From Rhodobacteraceae bacterium M385 (GTDB lineage Bacteria; Pseudomonadota; Alphaproteobacteria; Rhodobacterales; Rhodobacteraceae), in the NCBI GenBank assembly GCA_025141835.1, contig CP081102.1, positions 3,348,001 through 3,412,000 on the forward strand: 64,000 nucleotides of DNA, read 5' to 3'. Shown here in pieces: positions 1 through 7,631 of this stretch (position 1 is its first letter; each line of letters opens with the position of its first letter). The position numbers were made by a program, and so were the translations under genes. The notes under the pieces are model-generated. The model was not told the DNA's origin, ran no database searches, and saw nothing but the letters and a program-made list of their open reading frames with translations.

Positions 1-149
1 CCCAGCAGATAGCTGGATATCGTGGCTGCGATCAGCTCATAGATCAGGCCCGCGACGGCCACGATAAACGTAGCTGCCAGCAGCCATGCAACCTTCGGGG
101 TCAGCCCGCCGTTGTCCGGCTCGGCCTGCCCCCCTGTGGTCTCGCTCAC
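1..149 (-). CDS. Membrane-bound spermidine synthase-like protein (N-terminal part)
   Basis: The gene is cut by the window edge and only the first 49 codons are visible. Translation from a GTG at 149 gives a short polar stretch and then a hydrophobic segment containing GLIYELIAATISSYLLG. This matches the start of the multi-membrane-span domain found ahead of the aminopropyltransferase domain in a family of bacterial spermidine-synthase-like proteins. The catalytic domain lies outside the window, so the enzyme activity is inferred. The GTG start overlaps the stop of the DUF350 gene by four bases (GTGA), which indicates translational coupling and membership of the same operon. Confidence 0.7.
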   Translation of the reverse strand, partial: MSETTGGQAEPDNGGLTPKVAWLLAATFIVAVAGLIYELIAATISSYLL

Positions 150-364
150 GAAAGAATAACGGCCGCGATGATGATCGCCATCGCCACGAACACCGACCCG
201 ATCAGGATGGCGAGCGAGGTGTTCTGGTCTTCCTCGATCTCTTTCACGATCGGAAAGGGCGACAAGAATTCGATGATCTTATAAGCGACAAACATCAGCA
301 GCATGCCGACGACACTGTAGAAGATCATCGAAATGAACTCGGCGAAGATGATTTGGTCAAACAT
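146..364 (-). CDS. DUF350 small membrane protein
   Basis: This 72-residue protein has two hydrophobic segments, at about residues 7-36 and 48-71, separated by a short acidic loop. Size and pattern fit the DUF350 family (YjfL-like inner-membrane proteins). DUF350 genes are often found near polyamine or glutathionylspermidine synthase-like genes and PspA-type envelope-stress genes, and here it sits directly before an aminopropyltransferase-like gene. Its molecular function is not known. It lies downstream of two DUF4178 genes and a 59-residue membrane protein in one minus-strand operon. Confidence 0.8.
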   Translation of the reverse strand: MFDQIIFAEFISMIFYSVVGMLLMFVAYKIIEFLSPFPIVKEIEEDQNTSLAILIGSVFVAMAIIIAAVILS

Positions 365-394
365 GGCGCAGAGGCTCCTGTTGCAAAATGGTGT

Positions 395-574
395 TTACTT
401 GATCCGACCGAAGGCGAAAAAGCCGCCGCCCGAACCTGTTGATCCTGATCGCACCGAAGGTGCGCTGGCGGTAAGGTCGCGGCTTTCGCGGCCCACGCCA
501 TAATAGCTAAGGTAGCTGGCCCCAAGAAGCGCGATAACAGCGCCGCCGATGATGATAAGACGAATTGGGGCCAT
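395..574 (-). CDS. Small single-span membrane protein of the DUF4178 operon
   Basis: This short gene encodes 59 residues. It starts MAPIRLIIIGGAVIALLG, giving one membrane span at about residues 4-24, followed by a Ser/Gly-rich tail ending GGGFFAFGRIK. The ATG overlaps the TGA of the upstream DUF4178 gene by one base (TGATG), a strong sign that it is translated by coupling. It keeps frame across the whole gap before the DUF350 gene. I do not recognise a family. The operon position suggests a small subunit of a membrane complex with the DUF4178 and DUF350 proteins; that is inference. Confidence 0.7.
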   Translation of the reverse strand: MAPIRLIIIGGAVIALLGASYLSYYGVGRESRDLTASAPSVRSGSTGSGGGFFAFGRIK

Positions 575-1854
575 CAGTCGTCATTCCAGTCAGAGCCGGC
601 GAACCGGCGTTTCGTGTGCATTGCCCGGCGTCCGGTGACGATCAGCCACCCGATGCCCGCGATGATCGCAAGGCCAAACAGCCAGAAGCCTGTTGGCTTA
701 CCCTGTGACACGCGCAGCGCCACGGTTCCCAACTCCGGGTTCGATCCCTGGGTCTGCGCCAGCGAGGCCGTGTAGGTGCCTGCCTGCGACGGGCGGAAAC
801 GGAAGGTGTTGCGGCGGCTACCCTCGGACCAGCTCTCTCCGCCGGAGCGGCCAGAGTAATAGGAAATCGTGCGTTCACCCGCCAAAACAACTTCTCCGTC
901 GGGGCCGCGAATTTCGGTGCCCAGGGTCGCCCATTGGTTGTTGAACGTGCTCAAGAACTGCACCTGCGCCAACTGCGAGGTGTTGTCGATCTGGAATTCG
1001 AACGACTGCGGCAGGGTGGTGACTTCGTTGTACGGCGTCTCCAGGATCTCGCGACCGCCCGAGAACATGAACACCAAGCCAAGTACGGCGGCCGCAACGG
1101 CTACAAGCCCCAGAACCTTGCGCAAAAGCCCTTCCTCGGGCAGCGGCGTATAGGGCGTGAGCGGATGCACATCGCCCACCGCGCCAAGGGCGGATTCCTC
1201 AAACCCAAGGTCTTTGGCGGTTTCGGCGCGGGGCAGAAGGCGGGTCAATTCGACCTCACGCTCGGTCGGGGATTTGACCAGCGTCAGCATCGCGTCAGGA
1301 CCAAGCAGGTTGATGACCGTATTCTTGTCGCCCAGTTTGGGCACCCAGTTGAATTCGCCTTCCATGAAGTCGATTTCGGCCACGGACATATCAAAGTAGC
1401 GGTACTTCTCACCGTTATAGATGCGCGTTGGCGGCACTTCTGACCGCTCTACCGTTGAAGCGCTCAACCAATGGCCCATGTTGTAGTCACGCACCTTGCG
1501 CGAATAGGTCAGCTGACCCTGATCGACATTCAGCCACAAATAGCCGTGGGTGGGCGAGAATATCTGATGCTCCACCCATTTCCAGACCTGCCCGCCGTAG
1601 CGTTCCACCATGCCGAGGGTGCCGATCACCGTGAACTCTACCCCTTCCAGGGTCAGGGTCTGGCCGATCTGCACGGGGCTGTCGGGATGGTTGCGTTTGC
1701 CGATGTTGTCGACTTCTTTGTAGCCGTCTTGCGTGTCCAGAACCGCGCCGCAATAGCCGCAAACGTGGGACAGAACGCGGCCGCCGCCCAATACGGACAG
1801 GCCCGCCCCGCAAGAAGTGCAATTGACTGATCCCAGCCCCGCCGCGTTTGTCAT
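574..1854 (-). CDS. DUF4178 zinc-ribbon membrane protein, long form
   Basis: The 426-residue product begins with a zinc ribbon (Cys12, Cys15, Cys32, Cys35). A beta-rich DUF4178-type region follows, then a membrane span at about 245-265, an extracytoplasmic-looking domain rich in Ser, Thr and Gly, and a second span at about 389-407 with a basic tail. The two spans would place the middle domain outside the membrane. Its start overlaps the stop of the preceding, shorter DUF4178 gene by four bases (ATGA). DUF4178 has no assigned biochemistry. Its co-occurrence with DUF350 and aminopropyltransferase-like genes points to a membrane-associated polyamine or stress system. Confidence 0.8.
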   Translation of the reverse strand: MTNAAGLGSVNCTSCGAGLSVLGGGRVLSHVCGYCGAVLDTQDGYKEVDNIGKRNHPDSPVQIGQTLTLEGVEFTVIGTLGMVERYGGQVWKWVEHQIFSPTHGYLWLNVDQGQLTYSRKVRDYNMGHWLSASTVERSEVPPTRIYNGEKYRYFDMSVAEIDFMEGEFNWVPKLGDKNTVINLLGPDAMLTLVKSPTEREVELTRLLPRAETAKDLGFEESALGAVGDVHPLTPYTPLPEEGLLRKVLGLVAVAAAVLGLVFMFSGGREILETPYNEVTTLPQSFEFQIDNTSQLAQVQFLSTFNNQWATLGTEIRGPDGEVVLAGERTISYYSGRSGGESWSEGSRRNTFRFRPSQAGTYTASLAQTQGSNPELGTVALRVSQGKPTGFWLFGLAIIAGIGWLIVTGRRAMHTKRRFAGSDWNDD

Positions 1855-2486
1855 GGGCCAGAACTCCCGTCTTGGCGATCCACTTTCAACGTGAACGGAT
1901 CAAGCCACGCGCCGTCATACCACTGGTGGCCGCCCTCCCAGAACTCTCCGGACAAAAGCTGCCCCGATGTCCCCGAGGCGTTGACGAAGAAATGTTCATC
2001 ATCGACCTGAATAAGCTCTGGAAACTGGCCGCGCACGGCGATGCATTTGGCGGTATCCGCTTCGGTGACGACGTAGTCTTTGCTGGAATAGCTGAATTTC
2101 GTGCCCACGGCGGGCGGGTCGCTGCGGCGTGGGCCAGCATTGCCGTCGTAGGGGTATTGGACGACGACGTCGCCCTCATCAATCGAGATCCAGGCCCCCT
2201 CACCCTTGCTGTTTTCTCCGTACATCTCGTCCCATGTTCCGCGCCCGTAATCGTAGCGGGCATGGCCTTGGATGACGTATTTCTGGCCGTCGGCGTGGAC
2301 TGTGTCCCCGATCCCGAACAACATCGGATAGTCGTGCATTTCGCCGCTATTGCCGACCGGCGCGACCGTCTCATTCTCTCGGAACAAAGTGGTGCCACAG
2401 GCGGGGCAATCAAACATCCGCGTCGATTTTCGGAGGTTATCGTGGCCGTAGCCGCAATTGGGGCATGTGACGTGCGTGTCAGTCAT
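1851..2486 (-). CDS. DUF4178 zinc-ribbon protein, short form
   Basis: The 211-residue protein starts with a four-cysteine zinc ribbon (Cys8, Cys11, Cys27, Cys30) and continues with one soluble DUF4178-type region containing GHARYDYGRGTWDEMY and a tryptophan-rich end (EFWEGGHQWYDGAWLDP). It has no clear membrane span, unlike its longer paralogue downstream. It is the first gene of the minus-strand operon running to the window edge and is coupled to the next gene by an ATGA overlap. The function is unknown. The paired soluble and membrane DUF4178 proteins may interact. Confidence 0.8.
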   Translation of the reverse strand: MTDTHVTCPNCGYGHDNLRKSTRMFDCPACGTTLFRENETVAPVGNSGEMHDYPMLFGIGDTVHADGQKYVIQGHARYDYGRGTWDEMYGENSKGEGAWISIDEGDVVVQYPYDGNAGPRRSDPPAVGTKFSYSSKDYVVTEADTAKCIAVRGQFPELIQVDDEHFFVNASGTSGQLLSGEFWEGGHQWYDGAWLDPFTLKVDRQDGSSGP

Positions 2487-2630
2487 AAAGGCGTGGGTCC
2501 GAAATCGGGTTAATCATGAATGGGTTGATACTAGTCGGACCAATGCCAATGCGTAAAGGGGGAAGCGCTATTCGCACCTCCCCCGCTGGATTTCCTTACC
2601 ACTGCGCGCCGCTCCGTGCGCCGGGCCGCT

Positions 2631-4001
2631 CTAGCCCAAAACCTCGGCCACAGCCTCGACGGTGACGCCGACGATGGTGTCGGCTTCCTCGCGGGTCAGG
2701 CAGAAGGGCGGGGAATAGCCCACGATATCGGCCTGCGGCATCGCCCGCGCAATCACCCCACGCTTGGCCATCGCCGCCGAGATCTGCGGCACCACCTTGG
2801 CCGCCGGGTCAAACCCCGCGCGGCTGTCTCGGTCCGCGACCAGCTCCAGCGCCGTCATCATGCCCACGCCGCGAATGTCGCCCACGTGGTCGTGGCCCTC
2901 AAACGCGTTGCGCATCTGCTGTGTCAGGTAGGGGCCGACTTCGCCGGCGTTCTGCACCAGCCCTAGGCTGTCGAGCAGCTTCAGGTTGGCTACCCCCGCC
3001 GCCGCGCCGATGGGGTGGGCGGAATATGTCCAGCCGTGGCCCAAAGGCCCGTTCTCATCGGTGCCTCTGGCCAGAACCTCGAACACGCGGTCATGAACGA
3101 TGGAACCCGACAACGGCGCGTAGGCGCTGGTAAGGCCCTTGGCGATGGTGATGATATCAGGGTCCATATCGTAATGGGTTGACCCAAACATGGTGCCCAT
3201 CCGCCCAAAGCCGGTGATGACCTCATCGGCGATCAACAGGATGTCGTGCTGCTTCAGCACCTTCTGGATTGCGGCCCAATAGCCCTCAGGCGGGGGCACG
3301 ATCCCACCGGTGCCAATCACCGGCTCTGCGATGAAGGCTGCGATGGTGTCCGCGCCCTCATCTGCAATCATCTGCTCCAGGTCCGCCACGCACATGGCGA
3401 CGAAATCGGCCTCGGACTGATTGGCGTCTTCGCGTTGGTAATAGTACGGCGCTGTCGTGTGGCGCACCGTGTCCAACGGAAGGTCAAACTTCTTGTGGAA
3501 CAGGCTAAGACCCGTCAGGGAACCGCTCATCAACCCCGACCCGTGATATCCCCGCCAGCGCGAGATGATTTTCTTTTTCTGGGGCCGTCCAAGGATGTTG
3601 TTGTAGTACCAAACCAGTTTGATGTTGGTCTCGTTCGCGTCAGATCCGCCTTGCCCAAAGAACACGCGGTTCAATCCCTCAGGCGCGCGATCCGCCACCA
3701 TCTTGGCCAACGTGACCGAGGCCTCTGTGCCATTGCCCACGTAGGAATGATAATAGGCCAACTCGCGCGCTTGGGCGGCGATGGCTTCAGCTACTTCTTG
3801 GCGGCCATAACCAATGTTCACACAGTAAAGCCCGGCGAAAGCGTCCAGCATCCGGTTACCGTCGCGGTCTACGAGGTGACAGCCCTCAGCCGTCTTGACG
3901 ATCATCCCCTGCGCTTCACCCCGCGCATGGGCACCCAGCGCGGTGGAAGGGTGAAAGAAGTGGTCCTGATCCCACTGGCTTAGTTGGTCGTTCGTCAGCA
4001 T
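2631..4001 (-). CDS. Class III (omega) aminotransferase
   Basis: This 456-residue PLP enzyme belongs to the class III (subgroup II) aminotransferases. The PLP-contacting Asp259-Glu260 lies in LLIADEVITGFGRMG and the Schiff-base lysine is Lys288 in TIAKGLTSAYAP. Members move an amino group from an omega-amine (putrescine, beta-alanine, taurine or similar) to pyruvate or 2-oxoglutarate. The substrate cannot be read from sequence, though the nearby polyamine-type operon makes a diamine or polyamine plausible. AAGGAG lies 8 bases before the ATG. The upstream region carries a palindrome and a direct repeat that look like an operator. Confidence 0.85.
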   Translation of the reverse strand: MLTNDQLSQWDQDHFFHPSTALGAHARGEAQGMIVKTAEGCHLVDRDGNRMLDAFAGLYCVNIGYGRQEVAEAIAAQARELAYYHSYVGNGTEASVTLAKMVADRAPEGLNRVFFGQGGSDANETNIKLVWYYNNILGRPQKKKIISRWRGYHGSGLMSGSLTGLSLFHKKFDLPLDTVRHTTAPYYYQREDANQSEADFVAMCVADLEQMIADEGADTIAAFIAEPVIGTGGIVPPPEGYWAAIQKVLKQHDILLIADEVITGFGRMGTMFGSTHYDMDPDIITIAKGLTSAYAPLSGSIVHDRVFEVLARGTDENGPLGHGWTYSAHPIGAAAGVANLKLLDSLGLVQNAGEVGPYLTQQMRNAFEGHDHVGDIRGVGMMTALELVADRDSRAGFDPAAKVVPQISAAMAKRGVIARAMPQADIVGYSPPFCLTREEADTIVGVTVEAVAEVLG

Positions 4002-4111
4002 TGCGCCACTCCTTAAGCTGAAAGTGTTTGACGGCCCGCCCTCGCAGGGGGCCGTTTACCTACGCGCAGTTCACGCGCACCCTGTGGCCTTTTGCAAGTC
4101 ACATTCCTTGA

Positions 4112-4139
4112 TGTGAATTCACACAAAAATTCACACAAA
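4112..4139. promoter_or_regulatory. Candidate operator upstream of the aminotransferase
   Basis: A perfect 12-base palindrome TGTGAATTCACA occupies 4112-4123. It overlaps a tandem direct repeat of AATTCACACAAA at 4116-4127 and 4128-4139. The site lies about 115 bases before the aminotransferase start and about 70 bases before the divergent pilin-like gene, so it could control either. The binding protein is unknown. Confidence 0.5.
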
Positions 4140-4209
4140 TGCGCTGATCCTCGCCACATTTCGCCGTCAAACCATTGGGCAACATAGAACACCAAACGGG
4201 ACAGACAGT

Positions 4210-4725
4210 ATGAATTTCAAGGCATTTATCAAATCCGACAGCGGCGCTGTCACAGTCGATTGGGTCGTTCTGACCTCGGCAATGGTAGGCTTGGGCTTTG
4301 TATCAGCCGCCATCGTCACTACAGGGATCGAGGATCTTTCGTACGACATCAGCAACGAATTGACTCTTCAAGCTGAATTCACCTCTGCATCGGTGGGAGT
4401 AGACTGGGGGAGCTATGCCAATCTTGCCAACCAACACGGCGCCTCTTGGGGCACCGATTCCGAGGGCCGCAATTGGGCGGAAAGCACCTATGCAGGCTGG
4501 TCTGACCCCAACATTCTGAGCGACGCCGCCCTTCAGACCCAATATGCCGCCAATTATGAATACGCCACGACGCAATCTGCTTTCTCTCAGGAAACGCGGA
4601 CCCGTGCCGACTATGTCGCGGTGCAAGAGCAGATCATGATTGATCGCGGAATTGAAGTTCCCGCAGGCAACCAAACTGCCGCCGAATTGCGCGGCCGTTT
4701 CGAGAGCAGCAGCAGCAGTTTGTAG
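4210..4725 (+). CDS. Pilin-like membrane-anchored protein
   Basis: The 171-residue protein starts with a short charged stretch (MNFKAFIKSDSGAVTVDW) and a hydrophobic helix at about residues 13-38, then a polar Ala/Ser/Gln-rich domain without cysteines. The GAVTVDWVVL start followed by a helix resembles Flp/Tad-type pilins and pseudopilins, but the protein is longer than a Flp pilin and no tad genes are nearby. A signal-anchored surface or pilus-associated protein is the most that can be said. A GC-rich hairpin follows the stop codon. Confidence 0.6.
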   Translation: MNFKAFIKSDSGAVTVDWVVLTSAMVGLGFVSAAIVTTGIEDLSYDISNELTLQAEFTSASVGVDWGSYANLANQHGASWGTDSEGRNWAESTYAGWSDPNILSDAALQTQYAANYEYATTQSAFSQETRTRADYVAVQEQIMIDRGIEVPAGNQTAAELRGRFESSSSSL

Positions 4726-4747
4726 AGCTCCCTAAAGTGTCGCAAAT

Positions 4748-4775
4748 GGGCGGGACGCATCACGACGCCCCGCCC
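4748..4775 (+). terminator. GC-rich hairpin after the pilin-like gene
   Basis: GGGCGGGACG at 4748-4757 pairs with CGCCCCGCCC at 4766-4775 (nine of ten positions), leaving an 8-base loop. There is no T-run, so it may act as a rho-assisted or intrinsic-like stop before doeA. Confidence 0.45.
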
Positions 4776-4833
4776 ACACTCCCCAAAAAACCGAGGCTCT
4801 TGCAGCAGAGCCCGCAATATGGGGAACATGGCA

Positions 4834-6012
4834 ATGGCCAGCAACAATCTCAATTTCGCCGATAAAGATTATCACGCCCGTCTGGCCAAGCTACGCGCGG
4901 CGATGGACGGGCACGGACTGGATTGGCTGATTATCACCGACCCGTCGAACATGGCATGGATATCGGGCTATGACGGCTGGTCGTTTTACGTCCATCAAGC
5001 GGTGGTTGTGGGCCCCACCGGTCTGCCGGTCTGGTGGGGCCGCGCAATGGATGCGCTGGGGGCGCTGCGCACCGTCTATATGCCCGACGATCATGTGGTC
5101 GGCTATGATGACACCTACGTCCAGAACCCTGCCAAGCATCCCCATGGGACTTTAGCCGCCTTGCTGCTGGAACGCGGTGCAGGGAAGGCGCGTATCGGGG
5201 TGGAGTTGGACAATTACTACTACTCCGCCGCCGCCCATAATACGCTTCTGGCGCATCTGCCCGATGCCACTTTGGTTGACGCCACGGGTCTTGTGAACTG
5301 GCAACGCGCGGTGAAATCCCCCGCCGAGATTGACCGCATGCGCAAAGCGGCGGGCATTGTCGAGGCCATGCACCGCCGCATTCTGGAGGTGGCCGAACCG
5401 GGCCTGCCCAAGCATCATCTCGTGGCTGAAATCTTGCGCACCTCGGTTCTGGGCACCGACGAGGCTTGGGGCGATTACCCCGCTATTGTGCCCCTGACGC
5501 CCTCGGGCATGGATGCCACTGCGCCGCATCTGACGTGGGATGACAAACCCATGGCGCAGGGAGAGGCCACGTTCTTCGAGATCGCTGGCGTCTACCGCCG
5601 CTACCATTGCCCCCAGTCTCGCACGCTGTTTCTGGGCAACATGCCCGACAGCTACAAACGCGCCGAAGCGGCGGTGCTCGAAGCCAGCGCACAGGCGCTT
5701 TCGGCGGCCAAACCGGGCAACACCTGCGAAGATATCGCCCACGCGTTCAACACCACGCTCAACCGCTTGGGCTACGAGAAGGACAGCCGCTGCGGCTACG
5801 CCATCGGTCTCAGCTATCCGCCCGATTGGGGCGAGCGGACGATGTCCTTCCGGTCCGGCGATACGACGGTGCTGGAACCGGGCATGACCTTCCATTTCAT
5901 GCCTGCCCTTTGGCTGGACGATGGCGGGATCGAGATCACCGAACCGATCCTGATTACGGAGACCGGCGTTGAATGCCTATCTTCCCTCCCACGGGAAGTC
6001 TTCGTTAAATGA
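4834..6012 (+). CDS. doeA: Ectoine hydrolase DoeA (EutD), M24 peptidase family
   Basis: This enzyme opens the ectoine or 5-hydroxyectoine ring to N-acetyl-diaminobutyrate, the first step when ectoine is used as carbon and nitrogen source. The 392-residue protein has the creatinase N-terminal and M24 pita-bread domains. The stretch MAWISGYDGWSFYVHQ near residues 40-52 is characteristic of DoeA, as far as I recall the family, and YRRYHCPQSRT lies in the catalytic domain. I chose the ATG at 4834 because GGGGAA sits 7 bases before it; the in-frame ATGs at 4819 and 4828 are poorly placed. doeB follows directly. No ectoine transporter is in the window. Confidence 0.85.
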   Translation: MASNNLNFADKDYHARLAKLRAAMDGHGLDWLIITDPSNMAWISGYDGWSFYVHQAVVVGPTGLPVWWGRAMDALGALRTVYMPDDHVVGYDDTYVQNPAKHPHGTLAALLLERGAGKARIGVELDNYYYSAAAHNTLLAHLPDATLVDATGLVNWQRAVKSPAEIDRMRKAAGIVEAMHRRILEVAEPGLPKHHLVAEILRTSVLGTDEAWGDYPAIVPLTPSGMDATAPHLTWDDKPMAQGEATFFEIAGVYRRYHCPQSRTLFLGNMPDSYKRAEAAVLEASAQALSAAKPGNTCEDIAHAFNTTLNRLGYEKDSRCGYAIGLSYPPDWGERTMSFRSGDTTVLEPGMTFHFMPALWLDDGGIEITEPILITETGVECLSSLPREVFVK

Positions 6013-6088
6013 CCCATCCGTTCACCGCTGCGAGGACGGCCCGTCGGGCCGGACGAGACGACGCCGCCAATGCCCGAAGGGCTTTACC

Positions 6089-7069
6089 ATGACCCTCACC
6101 GTTCCCCTCGACACGCCCGGCAAACATTACGGCCACATCCGCCTGCCCCATTCTGCCGACGACAGTGCCTGGGGCCATGTCATGGTGCCGGTCTGCGTGG
6201 TCAACGGCGGCCCCGGCCCCACGGCACTGGTGACGGGCGCCAACCACGGGGATGAATACGAGGGGCCGATCGCCATTCGCCAACTGATCAACACCGCCAC
6301 GCCCGAGACAACCACAGGCCGCCTGATCCTGATCCCTCAACTCAACATGCCCGCGTTTGAGGCCGCAACCCGCACCTCCCCCATCGACGGCGTGAACCTC
6401 AACCGGGCCTTCCCCGGCAATCCCACCGGGACGCTCACCCAACGCCTTGCGGCTTTCGTGAATGACCACCTTATTCCTCCGGCTGATCTGGTTATCGACT
6501 TCCACTCCGGTGGCAAAACCCTCGACTTTCTGCCTATGGCCATCAGCCATATCCTCGATGACACGGCCCAAGACACCCGCTGTGCCGCTGCCGCGCGGGC
6601 CTTTAGCGCTCCCTATACAGCCCGCCTTCGGGAAATCGACGACACTGGCATGTTCGATGGCGCGGCCGAGCGGGCCGGCAAAACCTTTGTGACGACCGAA
6701 ATCGGCGGCGCGGGCACCTCTACGCCCGCCTCTGCTTCGGTGGCCCTCGACGGGTTGCTTCGCACGCTGGCCCATCACGGCATTCTTTCTACCGCTCCCG
6801 CGCCCGCGCCGACCCGTGGCCTCGACCTGTCCGACCCTTTGGGCTTTCACTTCGCCACGCGCGGCGGGCTGTTCCACCCCCTTGCGACCCTTGGGGATAT
6901 GGTTGCCCAAGACCAACCCCTCGCCCATATCTACGCGACCCAGGACCTGCAAAGCCCGCCGCAGACCCTCTATGCTCAGCGATCAGGGCTGGTTTCTGCT
7001 CGCCACGTTCCGGGCCTGATCAAACCCGGTGATTGTGCCTTTGTTTTAGGCACAGTCGAAGGCCCCTAG
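6089..7069 (+). CDS. doeB: N-acetyl-diaminobutyrate deacetylase DoeB (EutE)
   Basis: This zinc deacylase of the succinylglutamate desuccinylase/aspartoacylase family removes the acetyl group from N-alpha-acetyl-diaminobutyrate, the product of DoeA. The 326-residue protein shows the zinc ligands His53 and Glu56 in GANHGDEYEGP, NLNRAFPG at 103-110, and the third ligand His139 in DFHSGG. The frame is open upstream into doeA, but the ATG at 6089 has GAAGG 8 bases ahead and gives the expected N-terminus, so I use it. It forms a two-gene ectoine-degradation unit with doeA. Confidence 0.85.
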   Translation: MTLTVPLDTPGKHYGHIRLPHSADDSAWGHVMVPVCVVNGGPGPTALVTGANHGDEYEGPIAIRQLINTATPETTTGRLILIPQLNMPAFEAATRTSPIDGVNLNRAFPGNPTGTLTQRLAAFVNDHLIPPADLVIDFHSGGKTLDFLPMAISHILDDTAQDTRCAAAARAFSAPYTARLREIDDTGMFDGAAERAGKTFVTTEIGGAGTSTPASASVALDGLLRTLAHHGILSTAPAPAPTRGLDLSDPLGFHFATRGGLFHPLATLGDMVAQDQPLAHIYATQDLQSPPQTLYAQRSGLVSARHVPGLIKPGDCAFVLGTVEGP

Positions 7070-7262
7070 AGCGTTAACCGTGTTCCAAGCACCTTAACCA
7101 ATTACCTAAAATTATCTGTTTCCAATCCCGATCTTGTCCGTGCCCCCCGGCGCGACTACGTCATGTTCAAATTTCAACATTGATGTCGATGAAACAGACC
7201 ACCGCGCGGGAGAACCCGGTCAATTCATCGGTCCAAACGGACCGCCACGGACCCTAAAACCT

Positions 7263-7568
7263 ATGCGTAAAGACACCGAAGCCCTTCTGGAAACTGTTCT
7301 TGCGGCCGTCATGGCCCCCAAAACCGATGCCCTTACCCTCGCCACGACCCTTCGCAACACGTTGGCCGATGCCCCGGCAATTGCCGTAATCCGGGCGCTA
7401 CTGGCGGCGGATCAGGTGATACTGGAAACCTTCGCGGGCACCTCAACGGGGCGCGCCGATGCAGAACTCGCCCGCTCTTTGGCGTTTACCCTTGTGAAAG
7501 CCGCCGACGACCTTTCCCACATTCGCAAGGATCGCAACCGCGTCCGGCTTAGCGATCTTCTACTCTAG
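7263..7568 (+). CDS. Hypothetical small protein upstream of the helicase
   Basis: From the ATG at 7263 the product is about 101 residues. It is mostly helical in appearance, with no signal peptide or membrane span, and ends in a basic stretch, HIRKDRNRVRLSDLLL. An upstream extension to 7134 is open but rich in residues unlikely for a conserved N-terminus. The gene lies 63 bases before a RecD-like helicase on the same strand and may be co-transcribed with it. I do not recognise a family. Confidence 0.5.
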   Translation: MRKDTEALLETVLAAVMAPKTDALTLATTLRNTLADAPAIAVIRALLAADQVILETFAGTSTGRADAELARSLAFTLVKAADDLSHIRKDRNRVRLSDLLL

Positions 7569-7631
7569 AAAACGCGGCTCAAGCGTGCCTCGCCTCTACC
7601 CCTCGCCCCGGGGCGCAGGTAGGGTCCGCCC

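Noticed and set aside
2560..2583. Hairpin in the gap between the DUF4178 operon and the aminotransferase
   Set aside because: A GGGGG...CCCCC pairing can be drawn but it has a poor stem and no T-run, so I do not call a terminator.
4112..4123. TGTGAATTCACA as a CRP/FNR site
   Set aside because: CRP and FNR sites have a spacer of several bases between half sites; here the half sites are fused around AATT, so a different regulator is more likely.
4013..4195. Short minus-strand open frame upstream of the aminotransferase
   Set aside because: It covers the candidate operator and has no recognisable protein features.
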